64,000 bases of DNA from Verpa conica (Eukaryota > Ascomycota > Pezizomycetes > Pezizales > Morchellaceae). A program made the translations under genes and the position numbers. The DNA lies in assembly GCA_033030425.1 (NCBI GenBank), contig JAUFSD010000013.1:248001-312000 (forward strand), given 5' to 3'. The notes beneath the pieces are model-generated. The model saw nothing but the letters and a program-made list of their open reading frames with translations, ran no database searches and had not been told where the DNA came from. Below are positions 48,181 through 61,591 of this stretch, in pieces. Every line of letters begins with the position of its first letter. The stretch's first letter is position 1.

Positions 48181-50705
48181 GCTGTATAACTGACTAAAGC
48201 ATGTAGAGTAGATATAATGAGGGAGAAAAAAGAGGGAAAGGAAAGGGAAAAAAAAAAAACCTGTGAACTTGAAACTCAAGTATATGCAGCCCAGTCTAAA
48301 AGCCTGCTCGTTGATCGTCCACCCATCTGGAATTCTTCCATATTCTTCCGACCCCTCCACAACAACCCCCCCCCCCCGCCTCACATTTCCGACTCACAAT
48401 TGCACTTTTTCAAGAAAAGCCCCGCGGTGACCCCACCACACACCCCACTTTTTTTTTTTTTTTTCCTCCTCTCCAAACAATCCAGAGAGCCTCATCGTGT
48501 TGATCGGAAACACACACCACCACCACACCTCCCAGTCAATCACTGACATGTCGCATTCCAGACCACACCTCGGCAATCTCGCAGTGAGCCTACATACCCG
48601 ATGCCATGGCACACAAGGCTGTGGCGTAGCGTCAACAAGGTTACAACGAGAAAAGAAACAAATAAATAAACAAAGAGTCTGAGCCACCTCTAAGCCACAC
48701 ACCCGAGGAGGTGTGGGTTGTACGTCGCAACCGTTTACGTATGGTTCGCTGACCGGCCAAAACGTTCTTCACACACACACACGCATAACGGAGGCTCCCC
48801 CGCACTCGAGAGAGAGAAAGAGAGAGAGAGGTGAGGGGGGGGCAAACAACGGTATGACGCGTCTTCGTACATACGGCGAGTGGCACATGAACATAGCCCA
48901 AGAACCACACCATACAGAGGGGGGCAGACCCACGTGACCTTAAGGTTGATCATGAGCTCAGAATGAGAGGTAGAAGTGTTAGGGATGGGTTTCAAGTAAT
49001 GATCAGGCAAACTGAGAGGGCGGTGTGCGGGGGGGGGGCTTGAGGAAAAAAGTTGTGCGCAACGTTGTAGCATGTGATGTCAATGATCAGAAGCCCCACC
49101 GGACAGAGATGTACAGCCCCACGGTTGAAGGTATACCTTGTACACTCAGACTCACACACACATGCACACACACACACACTACTATACTTATCTGTGGTAC
49201 GTACTGTTTACGCTTATATCAATTCTCCGAAGCTTAACCCAGTAACCTTCCCTCACCTCTAAAATAGCACTGCGGGGGGTATCGCGATAATGAACCTTAA
49301 GTCTAATTAAACAATACTTCATTATCCACCATCCAACCACTCATCTCCATATTGTCTCGCCACATAAAACTCAGTCCGCCTTGCCTTACACCAACAGAAA
49401 TTCCTTTGTATAGATAATTCCCTTTGACCACTTTTAGAGCAGGGAAGGGAGGGCGGGCAGAATGAGGCACCTCACACAGAGCCTCAATTCTCCCCCTCCC
49501 CCCAAAATGTTCAACCTACTCTAAAATTCAAATATGTCCCTCATGACAAAGCCAAATCCCTCAAAATCGTGGACCCACTACCTCTGATCGAGTTCGAAAC
49601 ACAATAACGACTCATGAGGCAATGCACGCCCTGAGTTCGTATCATGATCACCCTTGTCCCCCGCCCCAGGGTGTCCCAAGGCAGAGTCGTCATCCTTCAC
49701 AATTCATCACTCGGTATAGATTACCACGCTTCTCCACTCGATCAAAGACAGGTATCCGGGTTTCCTACCCAGTCCTAGTAGTGCATACACGATAGTGTCT
49801 GGGGATCAAGAAAGTTAGCTTCGGTTCAGTTGAGCACAGACTGATCGGATGGCCCTGCCTTCATCGCGAGTTTAATTCTCCTGTTGGGAGATAGCGTGCA
49901 TATCGCTCATTGACACCTCACTCAACTCCCATCTTCCGGCTCAGCCATGTCACCTACCTGTAAGCAGCCACAAATAGCACAGGGAGTAATTTGCAAATTC
50001 TCTTTATTTTATTTTTATTTATATTTATATGTCTCTGTATATTTGGTTTCAATTTGAACTTCCATGATTCATGTTTCGTAGCAAAACATATACTCCTCCA
50101 CCATGCAGTCTATCTATCTGATAACCGACAATTGTGCCAATTTTCCTAAAACAGATACCAAACTGACCACCTCCCCAAATGAAACCACAACAGGGAATGG
50201 AAACGAATCCCATAACATCTAACCCCTCACTGTCATCCTCCGGCCTCATCAACGGAGGATATATGTAGACAGTAGCCTTGAGGGAGGTACGCAACAATAG
50301 AAAGAAAAGAAAAGACCCTCCCAAAAAAGAACAAAAAAAAAGCATCGCTCATAAAACCCCCATGAACATAAAGACAAAACCGACCCGGTAACGAATGAAA
50401 AGAAACCAAAAATGAAAAAGCCGACCACAAAAAAAATGCGTCAGAAAACAAAAAGCAAAACCCCGACCAATCCAAACCCGAATCCAAAAAGAAAGGAAAG
50501 GCATAAAGAATAAACATAGAAAAAAAAGATAAACAAAAGGAATAATCCGAAAACCCATAAAAATGATTTTTCTGCTTTCCGTTTCTTTCCCTTTCCCTTC
50601 TCATTTTTCTTTGTAGTCTATCATCTGCCGTAGACATATCTCCATCAAGATCGTATATATTCACAAAAGAAAGAAAGTACCCCCTCCTGTTTCTCCCTCA
50701 GTTGG
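48181..50705. other. Intergenic with microsatellites
   Basis: No gene is supported. There are A, C and T runs at 48249-48260, 48367-48377 and 48449-48464, a CA repeat at about 48771-48783, a GA repeat at about 48810-48830, and an AC repeat at about 49152-49178. The A-rich part from 50290 to 50700 is the 3' flank of the minus-strand disordered-protein gene. Confidence 0.5.
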
Positions 50706-52160
50706 TCAAAAGCCCAACCTCCTCCCCATCCGCACCATTCCAATCCTGACCCACACAACGAAGCCTAACCACCGCTTCTTGAAACCAGGCCTCTTCTCCT
50801 TCCCACCAACCCACTTATTTCCAGTACTGCGCCCCTGACCTCTTGGTCTCTCAATGCAGTCCTCCTCAGGCACCTTCTCAGGAAAATGATTTGGTAGTTC
50901 GTCATCGTCCCAAACTGTTCCGTTTGTCTTGCTACTGCCATCTGAGTTACCCCTTTCACGTCCTGAGCACCTAGAAGTTGCACGTGATCGCTCCTCTCCC
51001 TTGGCCTCTGAACGCCTACGCTTGCGTTCTCGCTTCTCTTCTTTCTTCTCTTCCTTTGCTTCCCACGCGAGACGAGCTGCAGTAACTGAGGCTGCAAATG
51101 ATGGTGAAGTATCACACACACGGCGAGTAGTTTCTGAAGATGAGCGTCCAATGCGTGATCTCTTAAATGAGGGTGCCCTGCTACCTGTCGGTGATGGCTG
51201 CTGAGGCATAGGGATAGTAGACTCAAATGTAGCTGACCTTATCGGGGGCAGCTCCAATGGAGAGACTGGAGAGACAGGAGTAGTCAAAGTACTAGCACTA
51301 GCACGTCGGTTGTGCAAATCCGTCATACTTCCAGTTGGGAGCATTGGTGTGCTGCGACCGCCCGTATTCAAATGTAACCCCCCCCTAAACGACTTGCCAC
51401 TACCTTGGAGAACAGTTCTGCGTGTTACACTCTCATCGTCCGAGTCGTCGCTAGACTCATTGGACGTATTGTAGTGTGAAACCTCAGGTGTGTATGCACC
51501 ACGGCGGGGAACCTGTCGCTTAGGGTGTGCGAAAGGTGCATTCACCAGCAATGGTGAGTTTCCACTAGCTGTTGAAAAGTTCCGTCTGTGACGGTTGGAG
51601 AACGGTGAATCATCATCAACCCCGCTCGAATCGCCTGCGTTGTCAAAAATCCCCAATCCAACACCACCTGGAATACCTCCATCTGACCGTGACAAATCCA
51701 AAGAGTTTCCTCGTGATGAACCACTGACTTTCTTCAACAGTGGCTTTATCTTACCTCTTGCCTTATGAGCTGAGGTTGCCGAGTGATGAGGATAGTATTG
51801 GTCTAAAGGCGGTGAGCCGGGACCAGAAAAGAACCCCTCGTCAACAATATCATCACAAGCAAGTTGTTCGTCTGATTTCTTATTATCGGATCGGCTACGC
51901 TTGTGTAGTCTAGATGCAGCTTTTGAGACGTGACGAGCAGCAGCTAGAGGGTTCAAGCGTGGTGAAGGAGACGAAGATGTTGAAATAATCGATGGTGGAC
52001 CAGTTGAACGATATGTTGTAGGTATAGCAGATGTAGATGAGGGGTAGTAACCGGTCGCAAACGACGGTGGGGTTGTAGGGGCCTTTGCTGTGGTGGGCGA
52101 GATGGCGTGCGGATGCCGTGGGGGATGGTATTGATGTGAAGGCACAATAGATGAAGACAT
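50706..52160 (-). CDS. Uncharacterised disordered basic protein, probably conserved in Pezizomycotina
   Basis: A single 484-codon frame from ATG at 52160 to a stop at 50706. It is Ser/Pro/Arg-rich and mostly disordered, with SPSPRLNPLAAARH, then KARGKIKPLLKKVSGSSRGN followed by LDLSRSDGG, then an acidic stretch (SNESSDDSDDES), a helical ARLAWEAKEEKKEEKRERKR segment near residue 375, and a C-terminal KKRWLGFVVWVRIGMVRM amphipathic or membrane-touching end. I recall similar blocks (GKIKPLL, LDLSRS, and a Trp-rich C-terminus) in unnamed proteins of many filamentous ascomycetes, so this is likely a real conserved gene. Codon use is ordinary and there is no intron. The function is not known; phosphoregulated cortical or nuclear roles are possible but unsupported. 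Confidence 0.75.
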   Translation of the reverse strand: MSSSIVPSHQYHPPRHPHAISPTTAKAPTTPPSFATGYYPSSTSAIPTTYRSTGPPSIISTSSSPSPRLNPLAAARHVSKAASRLHKRSRSDNKKSDEQLACDDIVDEGFFSGPGSPPLDQYYPHHSATSAHKARGKIKPLLKKVSGSSRGNSLDLSRSDGGIPGGVGLGIFDNAGDSSGVDDDSPFSNRHRRNFSTASGNSPLLVNAPFAHPKRQVPRRGAYTPEVSHYNTSNESSDDSDDESVTRRTVLQGSGKSFRGGLHLNTGGRSTPMLPTGSMTDLHNRRASASTLTTPVSPVSPLELPPIRSATFESTIPMPQQPSPTGSRAPSFKRSRIGRSSSETTRRVCDTSPSFAASVTAARLAWEAKEEKKEEKRERKRRRSEAKGEERSRATSRCSGRERGNSDGSSKTNGTVWDDDELPNHFPEKVPEEDCIERPRGQGRSTGNKWVGGKEKRPGFKKRWLGFVVWVRIGMVRMGRRLGF

Positions 52161-53760
52161 GTTTGGAGTTGATGTACTTGTTACAGACTCCGGAAGGTGC
52201 TTCAGAATAAATATTCACAGGAAATGTAGGCGGACAGAAGGGGAGGACCCCGGTGTTTGTACCAACACTCCGAGAGCGACTGACGACGACAATAAAGGCG
52301 GAGCAAGCAGGGCAGAGTGGGAGAGAGCCCAGGCAATATGACGACCAAGCGGGCGGTCGCAGCAAATTGTTGTGGCTGCTTGCTGTACCTTTCAAGTGAT
52401 CTCAACAAGCCAAGAACAAGAAGCAAAGCACCCCTCAGATTTTCAGATCCCGGATACGTCCTCCGTGCGGTGCAGTGCGTGGGCGCTGCCGATCCGGTTT
52501 TTTCTCAATGCGACCGACGAACCGAGACGACCAAACCACTTTCACTTCTGCACCAAACCTCTCGACAAACAACCTGGAACAAGAACCGAGAGGGAAAAGC
52601 ACCCCAATAATAAACCCACTACAGAACAGCTCTTTCCCCACCCCTTTGTTTTTCCTTTTTTCCCCGCGCGGCGGGACCCGAAGAGGTAGGTGGGCTGAAC
52701 CAACTACTAGGTTTGTCTGGGTCGAAGCTGAAGGGGTGTAACCTTCGTGGCTTCTAAGAACGAGCCTACCAAAGAGCACTTAAAAGAGAAGCTGAAATGA
52801 GGCTGTATGGAACAAGGTTGCTTAGTTAGCATATGTGTAGCATATGTGTAATTACGGGTGACGGATTTAATTTTCATGGAAGGGTTAGGAAATTCCATAG
52901 AAAGGGCGGGGAGAGAGGGGGGGGATGGGCCAAGTAATTACCAGCTGAGTGACCCATGAGACGTGCGGGTTGGATCTTCTCTAACGAGTTGCGATGAGAT
53001 GAGGTGAGAAATTAAATTCTGAAATTCTGAAAATTTGCTGTTCTGATTATTAGAAAGTCTATCTCACTATCACACGAGAGGATGTGGAGAGAGGGGAGAT
53101 AAAAAGAGAGAGAGCGAGAAAAACGAATTATGTTTCTGTCTTGCTTCGTTGTTGTTTTTTCACTCTTTTGGGTTAAGAGAAGGAGCTCACCTTTGGACTT
53201 AGTTGCCGTGTGTAGCGAAAAGAGGTCAGTTGAGTTCTCCCAACCTATTGCCTGCTAGATAAACACAGCCTCTCAACTTTATCCTCACACCACACACTCC
53301 TTATTGATAAAGGAGCCCGTCTTCTCGATTATTTTCCTTGGCCCAGCCTGGAGATGGAAGCAGGGCAGGCAAGCAGTAGCAAATAGCGGGGAAGGGATGG
53401 ATAAGAAGAAGAGAAAGAACGAGTGGGAGATGAGGGAAGATAAGTAGATAGAAGGGACGATAGAAGGGAAGAGAAGGAGGGGGGGATGATGATTGTCAAA
53501 GTCAACGAAGGCAAGGAACTCCCGGGGAGAAAGCCAGCGTTGGTTGGGCAGAGCGAGTGGGGAGAACAATCGGTCTCTAAAGTAAAAATCTTCACTGTGT
53601 CTCTGTCACCTCTAGCTTTCACTATCTACTCCTCCACTGAAAAAGAAAAGGGAGGGATAGAAGGGGAAGAGGAAGGCAACTCTACGATAGGTATGAAGAA
53701 GCAAAATTGGGGAGCACACGGGAACAGCCAAGGTCCCCCTCTCATGTAGGTACGCTGTAC
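52161..53760. other. Upstream region of the disordered-protein gene
   Basis: About 1.6 kb with purine and pyrimidine tracts (AG-rich at 53080-53125 and 53380-53490) and no motif-bearing frame. It is plausibly a long promoter and leader for the minus-strand gene ending at 52160. Confidence 0.4.
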
Positions 53761-56700
53761 ATGAGAGAGCTGTGCATCACTTCACGCTTCACGCATCGAC
53801 AACAACACCTTGAAGTGTGTGATATGTGCTCAGTACATGATGTTTAGACACACCTTCCCCCTCGCACCCCGTTCCCTGGCGACTAGAGGGCTAGCCGAGC
53901 CCACCTAACCCTACTGACATCTCCGTAGGGCGACCGAGTAGCGCTCAAGCTTTGCCCCCGTTTCTATGAACAGTAACTACACCCTGAGAGCCGGTGGGCT
54001 TTCTCACGATTCTATCTATTCTCCTCCCTCCTCTTCCTTCCTAAAGGGTATCGTATATGTATCGAACCTTCTCCACCAGGAGTGTTGGTGGCCCTCTCTT
54101 CAATGCTGTCTAAACTTATATCATCTTTGTCAACTCCCAACTCCCAACTCCCAACTCCCGCTGGTAATCTCCGGCTCATCTCTTTTCCCCATCTTCTGAC
54201 ACCCTCCTTATTTGTTTGTCGCGCGACAATATTTATTTCCATCTACCGTGACCAAGTAAGCGCGTTGTTTACCTTCTGGAAATACCTCCATCCTCTCCCG
54301 TTTCGTTTGTGCCGTGATTTGGTGTTCCCCTATGCCCGCCATCCCATGAACGCGTCCTGAGCACCCACAGTTGCCACAACCCATGTCCATCTATTCCCCG
54401 TTCCCCAGTGAACACTGCTGCAACGAACATCGGTCGAAGCAGAGAGACACTTCGCAGAAACGCCCGGGCGCATCGCGTCCACTGTCGTCTGCTCGCAACT
54501 ACCCACCCGTCTTTAGAAGCTCCACCCTGAACCCTACTCCCATACGCACCACATCCCAGAGTCCAGCACATCCACCAAGGGGGGGAACCTCATCACATAC
54601 ATAACGTATAGCTTTTTTTCCTTACACCCCACTTACCTGTATAATTCCGCACACCGCCGTGAACAGCGCAACGCTCCCACTCACTTATCCCCACGCCCTG
54701 TGGTGATACCCAGTCCATCCCCGCAGTTGCCCACGCAGGTAGCGCCTTATCTCTCATCCACCATCTGCACAGTGCGGGCGGGACTTGAAGGCGACGGATG
54801 GGTCACCCCGGATATCGATAAGCGTACCGTACCGTACTAGCTTGCGAAACCCAACCCGCTGTGGCCGGGGTAGATGTGCATTAACAGGTGCTGGAGCCAT
54901 GGAAGTTCCTAGCACTAGCACAAGAAAGATATACCACTTGTACTAATACAACATAAAGCTGTTTTACTCTTTTTTATTTTTGTGTTCAATCGTGTAAAAA
55001 TACATATTAACCTCCCGGCGGCGGTGGATCGAATTTCGTAAGATAATACGGTAGTTACGGAAGATAAGGATCGGGCGAAGCTTTAAACGGTCGCAGAGAG
55101 CCGTTTTCGGATCTTTATTCTTTTTTGAGGACTTTATGTACATATTACTAAGAACCTATAATTTACAATAACCTTTGCGTAAATCCTTTTATAGATATTG
55201 TTATGAGATTCTCCCCCAAGGACAACAAACCCTAGCTAGATACAGTATCACAGCGACCAAAAATTACATTACTTAATGGTCTATCTAGTATTTCACATCA
55301 ATTTGTTTTTCTATTTTGTCTTCATAGTAATTCAATGGCGTGTTGCCGAGTTTGAAGCAGCAGCATCGCATTGAAGGACTCCAGGAATTTTTTTTTTAGA
55401 CACGGCCGACCTTGTACCCAAAAGCTGACCCCAGGGACCACTTTCCCCTCCAATCCGCATTTGCTTTTAGTGTGGCTGAATCATACATGCCAAGAGAATG
55501 ATGACATACGCTCACCAGATCACGAGGCTTTCACCCTTCTAGCCACGACCACCTGCTACAACCATCAAAACGTTTGTAGTTAGAATCAGGCCCGGGGCCA
55601 TCCGTACTCGGACCGCTCCTCCATTCAAATAGAATTTTCAAATGTTTTAGATTGAATTCTGGTTATGAACTCTCACGTTTCTAGAACTTATGATTAATTC
55701 ATTCATTCATTTGTATTAACTTGAACCCACTATCTTAAGTGCTCTTAAGACAACTAAGCTAAGATCTCGATGCCAACACCGTTGCCCCCCCCACCGTAAG
55801 CTCTCGAGCCAACAGGCTAAGGAAAAACGGTTGGCTTTACACAGTCTCAGTTGGAACACTGTAAAGACTGCCCAACCTCCCTCTTAGTGCTGACTGATAT
55901 AGACTGTGAATCGTTCACGTATACGAAGCTTGTAAAGGGACCTGCTTTACCATAGACACAGGGACTCTACCCCCCACGTACAGAGCAGGTTACCAAGATA
56001 CTGAGTCTCACAACACCAAAACCTTCTTGTTCTTGGGGAGGGTGAAATGGGGAAAACAACATTAATAAAGCTTATAACCCTAGGGCTGAACAAGCCCCAT
56101 AAGCGTCCTATATGTCGATTGCCCAAATAACAACACCTCGGAGTTCTTCATTAGGTGAAACTTTAGGTTGGGATAAACCAGACTTGAATAATGACAAACG
56201 TAATTAAACGACTACCTCTCATTTGGCTAGCGGGACCTTCTTTATTCCCCCCGCTAATGATTTAGCTGGCGAGTCGTTTGAGCGTGTGTGCGGGAGGCCT
56301 TCTTTCGCGCCGCAGTCAAATATAAGAATCAATATAGGATGATTCTAGTTCTTGAGATAGATAATGTGAATAGACTCACAAAACAACAGCTAGAACTCTT
56401 AGGCAGAAGATGATGCAAAACTAGCTGTTGGTAATTACTACAGCCACAATTGTCCTCGTCTCTGGCGAGGAGTATGTACCGAGGATGCAGGGTACTCCAA
56501 CCCTGTTGTTCGGTAATTGTTTATGTCGACTAAGTGCTATACAGGAGAAGCTAGCTATAAGAATATCCTTAGCACATTAAGACCCCTAAAAAGGCTTTAC
56601 TAAACTATATTTAGTAATATTTCTTCCGCCTTGGGGTAGAAAACTCTTTTTATAAAAAGTATTCTTCTAAACTTGCGGTAATGTTCGGTCCCGACCGTAT

Positions 56701-59700
56701 TCTTATAGCCAGTTTGTCCTATAGCAAGAAGCTCATGGTCTAGAATCGAAGAAGCACTGATAGTATCTGGTGTTTCAGGAAATAAAACATCTTGAAATTA
56801 GGGGCATGAAGTTCTAGAAAAGTTTACCAGCTTGTTGGCCGATCTAGACCGTGTTGCAGGAAGCTTGACTGGTGGGTATACATCGCAAGGCATACCCATA
56901 GAACAATAATATATACACACGTAGGAAATGTTTACTATTTTACCTATACCTACAGTAGCACGCTAGAAAATATTCGCCTATTGTAGTGCCGAGGTCGAAA
57001 GGGTAGAAATTACTAGTGGGGCATGGTATAACCAAAAGGATAAAGGTGATACGGGACGAAGTCCTCTCTTCTAAGTAGCTGGTCGTTTAGACGGTTCAAC
57101 GGTTGTCATAGTCCACACCCTTGTGTCTGACTAATAGCAGACTTTGATAGTTTGGTTCTAGAATAAATTAAATCCCTAATGAGCTGTTTCATGCCCTGTA
57201 TACAGTGTATCGGTAAAGAACTCTAGGTTTGTTTTCAAGTAGTTTATATCTTGGCGCCGACAAGGCCCCCCTCCTTAGTTGGTAAAGCTGACTCTCTTAG
57301 TGGAACCAACATTTCAATGTTCTCTATTGGCTAATTCTGGTTGGTCCACAGAGTTACCATTCAGCTGAGCCACCACCACTTTGGGTTACGGAGATGAGTC
57401 TTCCCTAAGTGACACTCCCTTATGACGCAATCCATAATAATCTAATCTGATCAATCTAATCTATGTATCACCCTCCCCCCTACCAAAAAAAAGATCATCC
57501 CCCTGTGGTAAATCATCCAAATCAGGACTCATCGCGCATAACCCAAACCAACTGTTGGCATCAGAGAGGGGACTTTAGGATTTGCGTAAGGCGTCTAGAG
57601 AGGAAGCGATAGACAGCCTTTTTTTCTTTCTTTTTCTTAAAGCCGGAGCCGGAAAAAGAACCAAAAGAGAGCCTCGCTGCCGTAGAATACTCTGTAGGGC
57701 AGCATACGCGCCTGAACACGTACAAGGCCCAGGCATAAAGCGACCGAACGGAGTCTGCCTGGGAGAGACAGACGAGGGCGATCTTGATTCACCACAGGAG
57801 GGACGAATTAACAAAGCCTTTACACAGCCCAGCCCTACATTGCCATTTAATGAAGAAGAAAAGAAATGTAAGTGGAGGCACAAAACATAATCATAGAGTG
57901 CCTTGATAAATAATCAGGAGGGGAAAGTGAAAAAGATCTTATTTCTACCTATAGTTATTATACTTACAAGTAGACTCTTTTAACTGTGGTTAAGTGACTT
58001 TGCCACAGAGGGCAGAGTCACTGTGCCACTTTGAGCATATCTTCCCGCCATCCGTATGCTGCCTCCTCCCGTAATGCATGCAGACCCCTACCGTTCGGTC
58101 ACCTTATCCCTGAGACTTGGTACCAACAGCAACGTAGTTTCCAAGTCGGGAGCTCCCTCAACCCAATTTCCCTCCCCATGTCGCGAGTTACTATTCTGTT
58201 TTGGGTCTGGCCCCCCCCCCTTCTGCTAAGCTAGTCCTCTGCCGGGATTCCGGCCGGCTGGGGTACGGTCAACCCACGCGCCCGGGGCGTCCAAGATCTA
58301 GAATGGGCTGGTCGGCGAGGTGGCGTTGGCAACTAGCTGTTCTTGGTTGTGGCCTATGTCCATTTTCAGCTTACTTGTAGCTGAGTTGGGGGAGGAGGGC
58401 CTCCCGCTTTGACCAACTCAAAGGTATGTGGCTTGAGGTGATCGTAGTGACAATGGCCGTGGCTTTCCAGCTTAGACGACATGAAAGCTGTTACGCATGG
58501 GGCTTTATTTTTGTACTTCTACGCCCCCCCAGCTTGATAAATATATCTACGGCATCTTTAGCATAATAGCCATGAATAGGGAAAATGCCAACGTAAAAAA
58601 CGTGTGATCCCGTGTTGCTGTTGTTGGTGGGTTCAATTGGCCGGGGGGAGAAGAAGAGCACCCACTGCTATCAAGAAGGAGGCAAGAACCTACCCACACA
58701 GACCTATATTCGTTGACCGCCCCCCCCCAGAGAGAGAGGGTTGCTAGCGATGTCGTTGGCTCGTTGTCCCCCTCGGTCAAATTTCAATTTCAGGTTCAGC
58801 ACGATACAGGACTCGCGGTATATTCCGCGTGCGTGATTCGTGTCTAGTAGACAAATAGGTTAATGTCCAAAGCATTGGTAGCAAATTTTGTTCAATCGGC
58901 TGATGGAGAACCCACGGATAGGAAACCTTGATTCCCAATTTGACGTCCCAGACTTGTGGTCGTAACGAGGGGGGGGGGCTTCCCGGTGATCGTGGTGATC
59001 ACAGCAGGAAGGTCATAGTGATATCATGACCAGTGCTCTCTGGAGCTTATACCGTTATTTATTTATTTATTTATTTTTATTTTTTATTTTTTTCCCCCCA
59101 ATAGCTCGTGGTTGTAAAAATGACTGACCGGTGATTGGGAAGAGTTATCATAACAGACCCAGTTTTTTCTCTCGATCGGTACTCAGTAAAGCTCATCGTT
59201 TCCCATAAAGTAGATCGTGCAGTAGTTTTCCCGTTCAAAACCGCTTCCGACGGGCGCAATTGACGGAAACATCTAAACCCTCCACGTGTTAAACGAAGTT
59301 GACCTAGCACGGTAGATATTCCTCTAAACACTGTAGGGTAATATGTCTCTTTGGTGGATAACTGCCCATGCATGGTCTGTTCTCAGGAATTGTAAGCGCT
59401 GCCTGTGGGGGGGGAGTAATGTTTAGAATATGCCCTCCCCCACAGGTAATCGAACGACCTGCCATCGGATATTACCGGTTCCGAACATCCAAACCCATAG
59501 ACCCATAGGGCTCAGGGCTCACTCATTCAGGCTGGCCTCCTTCTCGAGCATGTTTCGTTTCCCTACGATCGTCAGGAACAATCAAACAACCGCCGACAGA
59601 TTCTGATCTCGACCAACATAATTTTATTAAAAAAAAAAAACGCTTCTTCCCGAATGATACTCCCCCTGCTCAACTAGTATTTTTGTGGCATAGAACCTTC

Positions 59701-61591
59701 CGTGAGGAACATGTATCACTGATAGATTCCATCTTATAATTCAGTTCTCTCTCTCTTTTCCCCCGGACTCCATCCCTGTTCTGAGTTCGATCCCGAGCCG
59801 TCATCGGACGAGGAAATCTCTTCGATAACTAGCCGTTTGTGTGTGTGGCAGCGCTTCGGAGGGAGGCGGGGCGGAGGGGGGGGGGGCGGTGGGGACGAGA
59901 AAGAAAAGAAACGGCCGAGTGCACGGATCCAGTCCGTGATTGAAACAAAAAGTTCTAGAAGCATTCTACCCCCTATAGTTTAAAAGACATGGTTGTTTAC
60001 ACCGTCATTTTTTTTTGTTTTTGTTTCATCTAGCCAACTCTCCGAAATTCGATATTCTTAATTTCACTATGGCTTGTTGGGATTTCTAGTACGCGTGACC
60101 ACCCTTCTAGCTCCATCCATGGGCCTCTCCCCATCTCCTCCTCCCAGGATTATGGGTGTCGGGTGCTAGTGGGCATAATTTCGGGATGAACGGAGCCATT
60201 TGTAACTTTTATGAAAACACTAGACCCATCTGTGCACTGGTGGATGTTGGCCAATGCGCTCTCTGTGGGTGCCTAATAGAGCAGCTGATGAGAATATGAT
60301 GAATTACGGTTATAACTAAAAGATTAATTAGGGGTTATTCGACTTATTAGCTATAATTGTTAGTGGGTAATTGCATTTACTTCATTCCTTCGCCTAGCTG
60401 TATGTGTGTAAGATAGATGACAGACTCTAGTAGCTAATTTTACTCCCTTATAAGCGTTAGTTGGTGGACATGTACCTCGCTTTAAGATACGGTATATATA
60501 ATGGATTTGGGGGTGGATAGTTAATTAGGTTAAAAATTATTAATATAATCTCAACTTCTTTCCAGCACAGTATCTACATTTTTTGGTTTTTTTTATTTAG
60601 TTTCTGTTCCTTTCTTAGCCAGTTAAACTATCCATAGGTTTATACTCATGGCTATCTATGAATGAGAGATATCTTAGATACTTAAATGCGAGCATCTCAG
60701 GTGGGCGTGTTTTAAGGGGTTGATAAAGAACGAAGGAATAGGGGCTATTAGAGTATATACGGTCTGAAATATGCTGCACTTTGGAACCACTGGTATTACT
60801 ACTTTCATTTATCTAGATAGGTTAACGGCTGGGTGATCTCTAGTAGCTACATGTATATAGGTAAATCTTGTTGTGTTGAGAATCATGAAAACTCACTCGA
60901 AATAGCGTATAATCGGCTGTTTTCTTATACTATTGGTTATAAAAAAATATCTATATGGTTTAAGAAGCTAAGAAAATCAAGCTATAAAACCGGTATTACT
61001 AGGAGCTAATAATTGGGGAGATACCGCCCTACCCCATGAACCTTTAACGAACCTTTAATTTCAGGACCTTTGAGCTAACCTATGCGTGCGTACATATAGT
61101 CATAAGGTAGGTTTTTTGGCACTCTCTGGACGTATTACATATACGACCATTATTCTAGTTTTTAAGAGTTTGAGTAGTTTCATATTAACACTTACGGTAA
61201 TACTAATCATATAGGGGTGTCCTCATTAAATCATCAAAAATCACTCGGCGTAGATCGCGAGTAAAAGTAGAAATGATAGTCGTTTCATAAGAAAGGTGAC
61301 GACTAGAGCTCAAGACAAAGCGGATTTAGGGATATAATTTCCGGGTCAAATAGTCTTGGGAGAGTGTTTAGGGTCAATCTAATTATTTGGATAAGAGTAA
61401 CTAGATCGTTGACGGTCTCAATAGAGCCTTCTAAATTGAAAAAAATAACAGCCTTTCATAGCGCCGATAAACACCGAATATATGTATAAAGAAAAGGAAA
61501 AGAAGAAGGAAAGTTGACATCAATACATGGGTAAAATCGTAAGGAAGAAATAAGAAAAATAGGCAGAGGTAGATAATACAAATATCAAAGC
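53761..61591. other. Long gene-free region
   Basis: Nearly 8 kb without a supported gene. Visible items: four AACTCCC units at about 54134-54162, ATTC repeat at about 55695-55710, ATTT repeat at 59054-59080, an A-run at about 59629-59640, G-runs at 58969-58978 and 59875-59886, and a hairpin at 59402-59446. An island at 57575-57890 is open on both strands. The remainder is stop-rich and looks decayed. Confidence 0.5.
59402..59446. repeat. GC hairpin
   Basis: CCTGTGGGGG at 59402-59411 is the reverse complement of CCCCCACAGG at 59437-59446, separated by about 25 nt. No poly(T) stop or promoter makes it a convincing RNA gene. Confidence 0.55.

Noticed and set aside
59402..59500. tRNA-like B-box (GTTCGATTAC on minus) beside the 59.4-kb hairpin
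   Set aside because: The T-loop would be too long, no matching 5' acceptor strand lies about 70 nt upstream, and there is no A box or poly(T) stop.
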